Below are positions 15,475 to 24,235 of a stretch of DNA of 64,000 nt, one piece after another. Origin of the DNA: Lewinellaceae bacterium (GTDB taxonomy: Bacteria > Bacteroidota > Bacteroidia > Chitinophagales > Saprospiraceae); the NCBI GenBank assembly GCA_020636315.1, contig JACJYA010000013.1:1-64000 (forward strand), read 5' to 3'. Positions within the stretch are counted from its first letter, which is position 1, and each line of letters opens with the position of its first letter. The position numbers were made by a program, and so were the translations under genes. Below the pieces are notes generated by a model. The model was not told the origin of the DNA. It saw only the letters and a program-made list of their open reading frames with translations, and searched no databases.

Positions 15475-17007
15475 TTATTTCTCGTCTAATGATTTCAACA
15501 CAAATTGCCAAAGGGTTTCATAAGGAACTGCCTCAAGGTCTGCGCTTTGGTTGTTGATAATGCCAACCGTTCTCAGTTTTTCCCAGTATTTTTTACTCTT
15601 GCGGACAACAGCCGCTTTGTGAAAGGCGGACGCGGGCAGTTGCATCAGCATTTTAATAAAACAATTGCTGCGGAATGTTTCATCCCGCCGGAGGTAACGG
15701 TGGGTATAGGTTCGAAGAGATTCCATCCGGTCTATGATCTTCCCAAACTGTTGTTGTTGCAGCAAAAAGAGGACCTGCAGGATCAGGATGGAAATGTTCT
15801 TGCCCTTTTTGTCTTTGGAGAAGGTCGGCACTTCATTTAAAAACCTGGACAACCTGAACTTTCGCAGCGGGTCATCGTTTTCCACTTCAACAATACCCAT
15901 CGAAATAAAATAATAGGCATAAGCTTCATAAATATACCAGGATTCCTGTACGGCCGAATACTGTTTTGAAAAACTCTCATGCCCTACTACTTCTCTGCAG
16001 ATTTCGCAAGCTTCCTCATATTCTTCGGAATGCAGGTAAAGGATAAAAAGGAACTCCATGACCCGATACCAGTTGAAAAGGCCTTTATCAACCCATTGAA
16101 GGCACCGCATGGCCAGTTTTTTACCTTCATCGAGCCGGCGCAGCAGAATATAGCTGGACAGCATGCGAAAGGAGAAATTGAAGAGGGCCTGCCGGGAAGT
16201 GAGGTGCTCTTTATTCTCAAAATAATTCAGGGCCCGCTGGCAGGTGGCGATGGTCAGTTCGTGGTCATTAGCCATCTCATACCTCAGGGCAATAACGGTA
16301 AACGCGTAAAGATTAAACCGATAGGAGTGGTGCTCCCGGAGCAGCTGCTCCATTTCTTCAGCGTAACGGGCGGCATCCTGGCTGAATTCCACCTTGGACG
16401 CCCGGGAGACGGAAAAAGTAAGGGCAAGAGCTGTATAGTATTCTTCCGCTTTGAGCTCCATCAGGTACAACTGCGAATAATGATGGGCTTTTTTGTTGTA
16501 GTGACGGAACATTTCACTGTCTCCGAGAATGGTTCCGTAGTGAAAGCGAAGGTCCTTGGCCAGGCTCAGAAGTATGTCTGTAAATTCAAAGCGCTCGGCA
16601 GCCTTCATCGTCTCTTCGGCCAGCTGAACGGCCACCTGCCTGGCTCCCCTTGCCAGCAGGATCTTTATCGCCGCCGAATTCTTATAGCAGTTATAATAGG
16701 CGCGGGCGACTTCCGAATACTTGGAGTCGTTGGCATCTATCAGAAAAAGGGTATTGACCAGGCGGCCTTTCAGTTCACGCTTCAACCGGTTGAAATATTC
16801 TTTTCTGTTCTTCCCCGTGAAAAACTTCGGTATCAGCTCTTCTTCAGAGACCCCGTCAGCTTCAGCTATGGCCCGGTACAGGCGCTGAAGGTTACTGCCC
16901 TCTCCTCTGCCGGAAAAGACCAACTCAATATTTTTAACTTTGTTGGGAGAAACGATCCCTATCAACTGGTTCAGGTCTTCCATAGCGCCTGGATTGAATT
17001 TAACCAC
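15475..17007 (-). CDS. Alpha-solenoid (TPR-like) protein, unknown function
   Basis: 510 aa, no signal peptide or membrane segment, so cytoplasmic. It is almost entirely helical with degenerate TPR-like pairs, rich in Tyr, Leu and Glu. The N-terminus (MEDLNQLIGIVSPNK) and the C-terminal KSKKYWEKLRTVGIINN segment are not repeats. Function not recognised. It faces the tRNA-like array tail to tail, separated by 72 bp. Confidence 0.75.
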   Translation of the reverse strand: MVKFNPGAMEDLNQLIGIVSPNKVKNIELVFSGRGEGSNLQRLYRAIAEADGVSEEELIPKFFTGKNRKEYFNRLKRELKGRLVNTLFLIDANDSKYSEVARAYYNCYKNSAAIKILLARGARQVAVQLAEETMKAAERFEFTDILLSLAKDLRFHYGTILGDSEMFRHYNKKAHHYSQLYLMELKAEEYYTALALTFSVSRASKVEFSQDAARYAEEMEQLLREHHSYRFNLYAFTVIALRYEMANDHELTIATCQRALNYFENKEHLTSRQALFNFSFRMLSSYILLRRLDEGKKLAMRCLQWVDKGLFNWYRVMEFLFILYLHSEEYEEACEICREVVGHESFSKQYSAVQESWYIYEAYAYYFISMGIVEVENDDPLRKFRLSRFLNEVPTFSKDKKGKNISILILQVLFLLQQQQFGKIIDRMESLRTYTHRYLRRDETFRSNCFIKMLMQLPASAFHKAAVVRKSKKYWEKLRTVGIINNQSADLEAVPYETLWQFVLKSLDEK

Positions 17008-17114
17008 ATTAAAGGCTCAAAATCAAATAGATAACAACAAACGGAAGGCAAAAATAGGAAAATCTGGCCTGTTTTTTTTGAGGAAAAAAGTTATAAAGAA
17101 GTTTAGACGGAGTC

Positions 17115-17151
17115 CATAGTTTTAAACAAAATAAAATTGTTTAAAACTATG
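17115..17151. repeat. Perfect 15-bp inverted repeat ending at a start codon
   Basis: Arms 17115-17129 and 17137-17151 (CATAGTTTTAAACAA and its complement) with a 7-nt A+T loop. The last three bases are the ATG of the 45-aa reading frame. It could be an operator or an RNA hairpin that hides the start codon. Confidence 0.75.
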
Positions 17152-17286
17152 GCTGCAATCATTGCTTTTATGATTTCCCTGGGAGTAATCACTTCTTCCT
17201 CCCAGGCAACCCCTGAATTAATCCAGCAATACGAGGAAGGGTATCAGCAAGAATTGATCATCAATTCAGACATGGAGATAATGTGA
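17149..17286 (+). CDS. Short peptide with signal-like N-terminus (45 aa)
   Basis: The frame starts with a hydrophobic segment (MAAIIAFMISLGVITSSSQA) that resembles a signal peptide with an Ala cleavage site, followed by about 25 hydrophilic residues. No recognised family. It is supported only by the composition and by the palindrome placed exactly at the start codon. It could be a small secreted peptide or a remnant. Confidence 0.35.
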   Translation: MAAIIAFMISLGVITSSSQATPELIQQYEEGYQQELIINSDMEIM

Positions 17287-17382
17287 AGAAGCATCTAAGC
17301 CCCGTTAATATTTGATTATCAACAATATAGAGTAAAAAAAATTTATTTCTCTCCAAAACTGGCCTGTCTAAAACCTGCTTTA

Positions 17383-17419
17383 CTGTAATTTTTTTACAGC
17401 AACGGGCGGGGTATATTTG
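17383..17419 (+). promoter_or_regulatory. Promoter of a candidate structured RNA
   Basis: TATATTTG at 17412-17419 is a perfect TAnnTTTG. A small palindrome CTGTAA-N5-TTACAG at 17383-17399 sits where the -33 element would be, so it could be an operator. Confidence 0.55.
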
Positions 17420-17424
17420 TGATG

Positions 17425-17577
17425 CCACGTTTATGGTTAGAACGCTGTAGAACTTTCGAAGCGCTCCAAAGGCAACCAGGGGCCGGCTGCATCTGCGCAG
17501 CTGGGCCTAATGCCAATGCCAGTTCCTTCCATTATTGTTGGAAAGACAGGCATCCCCCTGATTTGGAGCGCTTTTTT
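17425..17577 (+). ncRNA. Candidate structured non-coding RNA with three-way junction
   Basis: Downstream of the TATATTTG box the sequence folds into nested perfect stems. P1 is AAGCGCTCCAAA (17459-17470) with TTTGGAGCGCTT (17562-17573), 12 bp. P2 is CAGGGG (17477-17482) with CCCCTG (17555-17560). P3 is CCGGCTGC (17483-17490) with GCAGCTGG (17497-17504). P4 is ATGCC (17510-17514 or 17516-17520) with GGCAT (17549-17553). P5 is TTCCA (17527-17531) with TGGAA (17539-17543). P1 is followed by six T, so it may double as the terminator. No protein-like frame with family resemblance is present. I cannot match it to SRP RNA, RNase P or tmRNA; a 6S-like RNA is an alternative but the branching argues against it. 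Confidence 0.6.
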
Positions 17578-17722
17578 CTCTTCCCGGGCCTTGCCCAGTA
17601 ACAAAATTCCCGAAGAACAACTCAGAACTTGCCGGACAAAGCATCAGGCTCCTGCCGCAGACAGCTGGTGGAGAAATAATTACGACAAAGGTAGTGCTTT
17701 TTTAAAATCGGAGGGAGAAAAA

Positions 17723-17788
17723 GTAAGCAGCCTCTCCTTAAGTGTGTGTACAATATGAACTAGTGAGCGTAAAGCAGAGGCTGCTTAC
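17723..17788. repeat. 13-bp perfect inverted repeat
   Basis: GTAAGCAGCCTCT (17723-17735) and its exact complement (17776-17788) enclose 40 nt. No gene between. It may be the ends of a tiny palindromic element or an RNA hairpin. The remaining sequence up to 17857 holds nothing I recognise. Confidence 0.6.
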
Positions 17789-17857
17789 AAAATATTACGC
17801 CTATATCATCAAACTGAGATCATAACGTACAGCTCTTCGCCCTCGCTGCTTTGAGGT

Positions 17858-18451
17858 TCAACTTTTTTCGTATCCTTCGACAATTTCCTTCAATTCTTTG
17901 AGGTATTGCTGCTTTTTTGGAGACCGGCGTTTCTTATTGGTTCGGGTAAAAAAAGTATGCTTCTCCAGGAAATTGACCTGAAGGCGATTCCAGGCTTCTT
18001 CCGAATTGAGTACTTTATAGGCCTTCAATTCTTCAAAAAGGGTTGAGCCGATATCATAAAAATCATCCCGCCCGAGATAGTCCAGGTCTGCATCGCAAAT
18101 GATCTCCTCCAGGTAGTTCTGGGGGGCTTGCGGGATCTTGGTAGCCATGATCATTCCGCAGATCAGCCCGATCTCATTAGGGGTATATCCATAGCCGGGC
18201 AGGTGCCGGCGGGCGATTCCGCAACTCAGTTTTTCATGCTCCCGGTTGTCGATCGTAAATCCGGAATCGTGAAAAAGGGCAGCCGTTTTCAGCAACAACT
18301 CTTCATAAGGCGTTACCTTTTCCAGGTAGCACAACTCCTCTATGGTATAAAGTACGTCCAGGGTGTGATGGACTCCGTGATAGGCCAGTTTGTGGGAGAG
18401 CTCACGCTCCAGCTTATCCAGGATAAAAGCTTTCGCTGCATGAAAATTCAT
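17858..18451 (-). CDS. HD-domain phosphohydrolase
   Basis: 197-aa metal-dependent hydrolase. Conserved metal ligands are visible: H28/H29 (GVHHTLDV), H61-D62 (ALFHDSG) and an Asp in ICDADLDYLG near 120-124. The C-terminal tail is basic (TNKKRRSPKKQQ). Family members act on nucleotides or signalling nucleotides; the substrate here is open. It is monocistronic. Confidence 0.88.
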   Translation of the reverse strand: MNFHAAKAFILDKLERELSHKLAYHGVHHTLDVLYTIEELCYLEKVTPYEELLLKTAALFHDSGFTIDNREHEKLSCGIARRHLPGYGYTPNEIGLICGMIMATKIPQAPQNYLEEIICDADLDYLGRDDFYDIGSTLFEELKAYKVLNSEEAWNRLQVNFLEKHTFFTRTNKKRRSPKKQQYLKELKEIVEGYEKS

Positions 18452-18651
18452 CGTGCTGTTTTTTTCTGATCGACAACGGCTGGCCTGAGTGTAAAGCCCC
18501 TAAAGAAGGGTGCTCCTGCTGCCCGCATCAGTTAATGCGGGCTAAAATCGCTTTGGTATTTCGAACGATATTTTTTTGAATTTGTTGGGGATCAGGCAGA
18601 AATACAGGCAGAAAAGTCAATATGCACTTTTCTGCCTTTCTGCCGGCATCA

Positions 18652-19170
18652 CTATTCCTCCAGCAATAAAACTCCTGAAGCGAGGAACTTCAATTCCTCT
18701 TTCGGCTCAGTGATGGCGTCGATCTCTTCCTGAGGTTTACCCGCATCTTCTGCATAATGACGCAACTCTTCCACCGGCGTCACTTCCCGGAAAGCCCAGC
18801 CCTCCATAACCACTTTGCGGCCGGCGATATCCTTGGGCACGAAAAACCCATAGTCTTTGAACCTTACCATCACCGGTTCTTCCTCGCTTTCTTCGGTAGA
18901 TACCAGCATCCAGCATCCTTTCATCTGGCAGACTTCCTGTACGGTGCCTTCAACAATGAGCTCCACTGAATCGCGGCCTTCCATTTTTGCGGCCATTTCG
19001 CTGTGGGGAATGATCCCTGAGGGCGAAAATGGGGCTCCGAAGGTTTCGCCTTTAAGGATTGCCGGCTGAGCTGCCGTTTCCTCTCCCGAAGAACTTTCCT
19101 GCCGGGCAGAGTTATTACAACTAAAAACCAGAGTTGCAGCAAGTACGACGAATAAAGTGCTTCTTAACAT
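18652..19170 (-). CDS. DUF4920 lipoprotein
   Basis: 172 aa with a lipoprotein signal (LVFSC lipobox). The mature part contains VCQMKGCWM followed by an OB-like beta domain, the hallmark of the Bacteroidota DUF4920 family. The two conserved Cys suggest a metal or redox site, but no function is established to my knowledge. Gene order gives no further clue. Confidence 0.88.
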   Translation of the reverse strand: MLRSTLFVVLAATLVFSCNNSARQESSSGEETAAQPAILKGETFGAPFSPSGIIPHSEMAAKMEGRDSVELIVEGTVQEVCQMKGCWMLVSTEESEEEPVMVRFKDYGFFVPKDIAGRKVVMEGWAFREVTPVEELRHYAEDAGKPQEEIDAITEPKEELKFLASGVLLLEE

Positions 19171-19520
19171 TTTGATACAATTTTCTTATGGAATATTTGG
19201 TTAAAATTATCCAGCCGCGCTTCTGCGAAAAGGGGCGGGAGGCTTTAGGCAACAAAGTTGACAAAAATAAGATAAAAGCGGCTAAAATCCAGGCTTTGCC
19301 CTCCACCCTCCTGTTTACCAGCACTCTTAATAGTTCTAATTTTTTCTTAAAGGTAGGGCGGCAAGCAATATTCCCGCCTGAAAACTGATTAATATCTTTA
19401 CCGCGATCATATATTTTTTATCCAAAAACCGCGCCTATCGGCAACAACATTACCCGCCAGATATTTCACCAGGACCAGGATTTTACTTAGTATCCTTGGC
19501 ACAGCAAAATACCTATCATC
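19171..19520. other. Divergent intergenic region
   Basis: It separates the divergent DUF4920 and MORN-caspase genes. TATCCTTG at 19491-19498 (one mismatch to TAnnTTTG) is a plausible -7 box for the caspase gene, leaving a leader of about 17 nt. I see no gene or RNA. Confidence 0.4.
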
Positions 19521-21161
19521 ATGAGAGCGGTACTGACCACAATGGCCTTTTTGTTCCTTGTAACCGGGGCACATACACAGATCGAATGCTTAAAGGGTAA
19601 CTGCATCAACGGGGAGGGCGTCTGCATCTACCCCAGTGGCGCACGCTACGAAGGGCAATTCCGGGAAGGCAAACCCCAGGGTAAGGGAACTCTTTATTTT
19701 TCCAACGGCGATGAATACACCGGCGACTGGAAAAAGGGCTACCGGGATGGCATCGGGATAATGGCTTTCAAAAACAATAACAAATATACCGGGGACTTCG
19801 AGGGCAATCTCTTCAACGGCCGGGGAATCATGGCCTATGCCAACGGCAACCGTTACGAAGGCCAGTGGGAGGCCGGACACCAGGATGGCTACGGAGTTTT
19901 CTACTTTGCCAATGGCGACCGCTATGAAGGAACCTTCCTGCAAGGCCAGTGCCACGGCAAAGGCGCCATGTATTATTCCGACGGCTCCTTATATCAGGGG
20001 CAGTGGGCCAATAACCGGAGGCATGGCAATGGGAAAATGACCTTTGACGACGGGGAGTCCATCACCGGTGAATGGATGGACGGCCAGTTCATGACCGACT
20101 GGAGCAAATATGCTTTCACCGGCGATACCTCCAATCTGCGCAACTGCAACCTCCTCTTCTGTAATGACGGTGTAGGTAAATACACCTACAGCGACGGCTC
20201 GCTCTACGTTGGGGAATTCTTCAACGGTACGCCTCAGGGCAACGGCACGGTTTACTACGCTTCCGGCAGCCGCTACGAAGGAGGCTGGAAGCAAAACACG
20301 CCACATGGCAACGGCGTGATGTACTACGCCAACGGCAGGGTCGTCGGCGCCATCTGGGACTTTGGCAAGCCGGTGAAAAAACTCTATGTTCAGGGTGAAG
20401 CCGAAGGCCCCGCTCCCATTCCCGTTGACCGCGATAAGGAAGTCAAGATCTGGGCCGTGGTCGTCGGCGCCGCCACCTATTCTCACATGCCGCCCCTGCG
20501 CTACACCGATGATGATGCCTATCAGGTTTATGCCTTCCTCAAAAGCCCCGAAGGAGGAGCTCTGCCCGACCGCCAGTTGCGGCTGCTCATCGATGAAGAG
20601 GCCACCCGGAAAAATATCCTCAACGCCATGCGCACCACTTTTCTGAGGGCGGATGAAAACGATGTGATCCTCTTTTACTTCTCGGGCCATGGCCTGCAGG
20701 GAGCTTTCCTGCCCGTCGATTTCGACGGCTACAACAACCAACTGAAACACGAGGAGATCAAACAACTGCTGGAAGAAAGCAGGGCCAAACACAAACTGGT
20801 GCTGGCCGACGCCTGCCACTCCGGGAGCCTGCTGTCCTCCAAAACACCCCTCCAGGTTGCCCTCCAGCAATACTATCAGGCTTTTGAGGACACCAGGGGC
20901 GGTATGGCCCTGCTCATGAGCTCAAAAGGAGAAGAATATTCGCTGGAAGACGGCGGGCTGCGCTCCGGCATTTTCAGCCACTTCCTGGTCAGAGGACTGA
21001 AAGGGGAGGCCAACCAGGACGGCAACGCCATCATTACTATCCAGGAACTGTTTGATTACGTCCACCAGAATGTGCGCATGTACACCGGCAACATTCAGAC
21101 GCCGACCCTGACCGGCAACTTCGACCGGCGGATGCCCGTGGCATTCGTCAGAGGAGAGTGA
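19521..21161 (+). CDS. Secreted MORN-repeat caspase-like peptidase (paralogue 1)
   Basis: 546 aa. A signal peptide (about 1-20) precedes about ten MORN-type repeats (YEGQxxxGxxxGxGxxxxxxG) to about residue 295, then a caspase/peptidase C14 domain. The catalytic dyad is H390 (YFSGHGLQG) and C432 (ADACHSGS), so the protease should be active. The MORN region opens with a Cys pair (ECLKGNC) and a second pair-like unit (NCNLLFC) starts a second block. The neighbouring gene at 21965 is a full-length paralogue. The signal peptide implies export to the periplasm or beyond, which is unusual for a caspase-like enzyme. Its substrate is unknown. Confidence 0.92.
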   Translation: MRAVLTTMAFLFLVTGAHTQIECLKGNCINGEGVCIYPSGARYEGQFREGKPQGKGTLYFSNGDEYTGDWKKGYRDGIGIMAFKNNNKYTGDFEGNLFNGRGIMAYANGNRYEGQWEAGHQDGYGVFYFANGDRYEGTFLQGQCHGKGAMYYSDGSLYQGQWANNRRHGNGKMTFDDGESITGEWMDGQFMTDWSKYAFTGDTSNLRNCNLLFCNDGVGKYTYSDGSLYVGEFFNGTPQGNGTVYYASGSRYEGGWKQNTPHGNGVMYYANGRVVGAIWDFGKPVKKLYVQGEAEGPAPIPVDRDKEVKIWAVVVGAATYSHMPPLRYTDDDAYQVYAFLKSPEGGALPDRQLRLLIDEEATRKNILNAMRTTFLRADENDVILFYFSGHGLQGAFLPVDFDGYNNQLKHEEIKQLLEESRAKHKLVLADACHSGSLLSSKTPLQVALQQYYQAFEDTRGGMALLMSSKGEEYSLEDGGLRSGIFSHFLVRGLKGEANQDGNAIITIQELFDYVHQNVRMYTGNIQTPTLTGNFDRRMPVAFVRGE

Positions 21162-21178
21162 AAACTCCCGGAAGAAAA

Positions 21179-21405
21179 CATGAGTCATCCCGAATTTTTA
21201 TTTCAGGCCTTCAGCCTGACATTTGGCCTGGAGTTATCCTCCCCGGGCGAGGCCCGGGGCGCCAATATAACAGCCTTTCAGGCTGAAAGCCTGACAAATT
21301 GGAGCTTGGGGCACCGCCCCAAGCCTGAAAGGAGCAGATAACTCAGGCTGAAGGCCTGAAATAATATCCAAGAGTATATCATTCTAAAATTTGGGATGAC
21401 TCATG
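21179..21405. repeat. Palindromic repeat element A
   Basis: The termini are 13-bp inverted repeats (CATGAGTCATCCC and its complement at 21393-21405). Just inside, a 21-bp perfect inverted repeat occupies 21199-21219 and 21343-21363 (TATTTCAGGCCTTCAGCCTGA begins the left arm pattern). The centre holds further nested G+C-rich palindromes. It encodes no protein and looks like a MITE or REP-type element. Confidence 0.7.
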
Positions 21406-21665
21406 CGAATCAGGGGCTAAACGAAGCATATTTTTGAAGTCCGTAGGGACGAAATATCGGTAGATAATGCCACGGGGAAGCTTTGCCCGTGCCGTAGGTA
21501 CGGAACATGCCCATGAGGGAATTATTAATATGCCGTACCTACGGCACGGAAAGGCCCAATTGGGATCTCCCTACCGACATTTTGTGCCTAATGGCACAAG
21601 CCTTAATGGGTGCTCTGCCTGAGGCCTCCAATAAAAGGATTTAGCCCCTGATTCGCATGACTCAT
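21396..21665. repeat. Palindromic repeat element B
   Basis: The termini are 26-bp perfect inverted repeats (21396-21421 and 21640-21665) beginning ATGACTCATGCGAATCAGG. An inner inverted repeat carries CCGTGCCGTAGGTACGG and its complement. The first nine bases are shared with the end of element A, so the two elements abut at ATGACTCAT. Confidence 0.7.
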
Positions 21666-21964
21666 GTTTCGCTGAGGGCTTCCGGCCCCCCCCGTTTTTT
21701 CCCTGCCGGACAGCTATGCGTTATAAAAACAACCGGCCGGGTGAACCTTTATCCCATCTACCGCAACATTAAGGGTGCGTTTTTCGTACATATAAAAAGG
21801 AATTCCATATAGAATTCTCTTCATTCGTCAGCCTTTTCATTTCGCCTGCGCGAAATTGCCCGTTTGCTTGATTCCTGCATTTTTTGGCTTTCACCCCCCC
21901 TGACATCAAGGGAACGTGTGTTGCCCCGGCTTTTTATTTCTAAACCCCATACAATCAAAACGCC

Positions 21965-23917
21965 ATGAGAAACACAAGCCTGATCATTATCCTGGTTACC
22001 CTTTTCACCACAGGGATACTGAGTGCACAATGCCTGGAAGGAGATTGCAGCAACGGACAAGGCACCTACCGCTTTAAGAGCAATGCCCGCTATATCGGCC
22101 AGTTCAAAGATGGAAAAAGCAATGGCATCGGCATCTGCTACTGGCCCGACGGAAGCCGGTACGAAGGAGAATGGGCCGATGGCCTGCCCCACGGGAAAGG
22201 GACCAAAACCCTCAGCCGCGGGCGCCTTCAGACTGGTTGGTTTATCAAGGGCCAATACGCCGGTAAAGAAACCCCTGAAGAATTCACCAGCCGCAGCGGT
22301 GAGCAATATGACAGTAACGACAGGCAGGAGGGCTGTGTTTCCGGCAACTGCTACACCGGATATGGTGTTTATGTATTTCCCAGCAAAGCTGTCTATACCG
22401 GCGAGTTCAACAAAGGCGAGATCCATGGGCATGGAATATGCCACTACTCCGATGGAAGCAAGTACGAAGGCGAATGGCTGCATCGCCAACCCAACGGCCG
22501 GGGAACCATGACCTACCCCGATGGCGCCAAACGCACCGGCCTGTGGCAGCGTGGCCAACCCGTCGATGAGAACGGCCGCCTGCTCAATGCCTACCTGGTG
22601 CGCCAGGAAGCCGAAGCACAAACAGCCGATATTCAGGCCGGCTGCCTGTCCGGCCAATGCTACAACGGCCGGGGCGTATTTGCCTATATTGACGGCAGCC
22701 GGTACGAAGGGCAGTTCCGCAATGGAAAGCCCAACGGCCAGGGGGCTTTCTACTACCCCAATGGCGACCAGTACTCCGGAGAATTCAGCAATGGGGTGCC
22801 TCACGGAAAAGGAAGGCTCCTCATGGCCAACGGACAAACCAGAGAGGGCCACTGGCTGGATGGAGAATACATGGGCTACCAGGCCCGCCCCGAAAAAGGG
22901 TGCATCTACGGAGATTGCCGGAATGGATATGGCACCTACATCTTTAAAGATGGCAACAAATATATCGGCCTCTTCCGCAACGGCCTGCCCCACGGCAAAG
23001 GAACGGTCTATTATTCCAACGGAGAACGTTACGAAGGCCAGATGGCCAACGCCAAATTCAACGGATATGGCACCCTGTTCATGAAAGATGGGACTACCAT
23101 TTCAGGCAACTGGAAAGATGGCGTATATGTCGGGCCGGAAAAACGGGTGGAAAACAATGCGCCCTCCTATTATCCGGCCCCGAAGGCTGAAACACCCCAG
23201 CTGGAAGTTTGGGCAGTAGTGATCGGCATTTCTTCCTACAACCACATGCCCGTCCTGCGTTATACCGATGATGATGCTTACCACATGTATGCTTTCCTGA
23301 AAAGCCCGGAAGGTGGCGCCCTCGACGATGAGCACATTCGCATTCTCGTCGATGAGGAGGCTACCCTGCAAAATATCAAAACCACAATGGCGTCTCTCTT
23401 CGGCAAAGCCGGCCCCAATGACCTCATCATGCTTTACTTCTCCGGACATGGGCTTCGGGGGTCCTTTTTGCCTTTCGACTTCGATGGCTACAACAACAAG
23501 CTCTATCACGAAGAGCTCAACGCCATCATGAAACGCAGCCCCGCCAAATACAAGCTCTGCATCGCTGACGCCTGTCATTCGGGGAGCCTCCTGGCCATGC
23601 GCGGAGGCACTCAGCCTCAGTTGCTGGCCAACTACTACAGCAGCCTGGCCAAAGCCAATCCCGGCACGGCACTCATCATGTCCTCCAAATCAGATGAGAC
23701 CTCCCTGGAATCCAGCGGGCTGCGGCAGGGCGTGTTCAGCCACTTCCTCATTCGGGGGCTGAAGGGAGAGGCTGACAAGAACAATGACAAGCGCATCTCA
23801 GTCCAGGAGCTCTACGATTTTATCAGCATCAACGTCCGCACATATACCGGTAACCTCCAGTCTCCCCTGATCCAGGGTGATTATGACCCGGATATGACGG
23901 TGGGGGTGAGAAGGTAG
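21965..23917 (+). CDS. Secreted MORN-repeat caspase-like peptidase (paralogue 2)
   Basis: 650 aa with signal peptide (ends at LSAQ). Four tandem modules each begin with a Cys pair (CLEGDC, CVSGNC, CLSGQC, CIYGDC) and continue with two to three MORN repeats. The C-terminal caspase domain has H495 (YFSGHGLRG) and C537 (ADACHSGS). The catalytic half is strongly similar to paralogue 1 (shared segments such as LRYTDDDAY and MYAFLKSPEGGAL), but the MORN part has been expanded. The Cys pairs probably form disulfides outside the cytoplasm. The role could be cell-envelope processing or programmed death; neither is shown by the sequence. Confidence 0.92.
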   Translation: MRNTSLIIILVTLFTTGILSAQCLEGDCSNGQGTYRFKSNARYIGQFKDGKSNGIGICYWPDGSRYEGEWADGLPHGKGTKTLSRGRLQTGWFIKGQYAGKETPEEFTSRSGEQYDSNDRQEGCVSGNCYTGYGVYVFPSKAVYTGEFNKGEIHGHGICHYSDGSKYEGEWLHRQPNGRGTMTYPDGAKRTGLWQRGQPVDENGRLLNAYLVRQEAEAQTADIQAGCLSGQCYNGRGVFAYIDGSRYEGQFRNGKPNGQGAFYYPNGDQYSGEFSNGVPHGKGRLLMANGQTREGHWLDGEYMGYQARPEKGCIYGDCRNGYGTYIFKDGNKYIGLFRNGLPHGKGTVYYSNGERYEGQMANAKFNGYGTLFMKDGTTISGNWKDGVYVGPEKRVENNAPSYYPAPKAETPQLEVWAVVIGISSYNHMPVLRYTDDDAYHMYAFLKSPEGGALDDEHIRILVDEEATLQNIKTTMASLFGKAGPNDLIMLYFSGHGLRGSFLPFDFDGYNNKLYHEELNAIMKRSPAKYKLCIADACHSGSLLAMRGGTQPQLLANYYSSLAKANPGTALIMSSKSDETSLESSGLRQGVFSHFLIRGLKGEADKNNDKRISVQELYDFISINVRTYTGNLQSPLIQGDYDPDMTVGVRR

Positions 23918-23931
23918 GTGAGATGTTGGAT

Positions 23932-24043
23932 GTGTGTATAACAAATTGCACTTTTTGCTTGAGTAGTGGATTGGTAAGCCCGCAGCAAAGCGAAGGGATT
24001 GCTAAGCCTTTCATAATCTGACTGTGCAATTTGTTATACACAC
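23932..24043. repeat. 20-bp terminal inverted repeat element
   Basis: GTGTGTATAACAAATTGCAC at 23932-23951 and its exact complement at 24024-24043 flank 72 nt that contain partial internal inverted repeats but no reading frame. It is typical of a small non-autonomous mobile palindrome. Confidence 0.7.
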
Positions 24044-24091
24044 TGTTGGATTGTTATATTGCTGAATTGTTATATTGAGGGATAGTTCAAT

Positions 24092-24162
24092 TAAGTGTGT
24101 CCGTGTCACGCTAAACCGCTGGTTTCCAGGGAACCAGGAACTCAGAAACAAGAAACTATGAA
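24092..24162. repeat. Interspersed repeat, copy 1
   Basis: This segment matches the complement of 43030-43110 over most of its length (shared CTGGTTTCCAGGG and GGAACTCAGAAAC cores). It is a dispersed intergenic repeat in this genome. Confidence 0.65.
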
Positions 24163-24235
24163 CAGTCCCTAACCATTCAACAATCAAGCTATCCAACAAC
24201 CCCGGGAACTGCCCGAATCCATTAACTCAACGACG

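Noticed and set aside
17419..17601. 60-codon forward frame in the structured RNA region
   Set aside because: Stems and base pairing explain the sequence better; the protein has no recognisable features.
19900..20870. Reverse frame of 293 codons opposite the first MORN-caspase gene
   Set aside because: Shadow of the MORN and caspase coding sequence.
21821..22993. Long reverse frame of 390 codons opposite the second MORN-caspase gene
   Set aside because: It is a shadow of a repetitive high-G+C gene; its product is low-complexity and the forward frame has clear domains.
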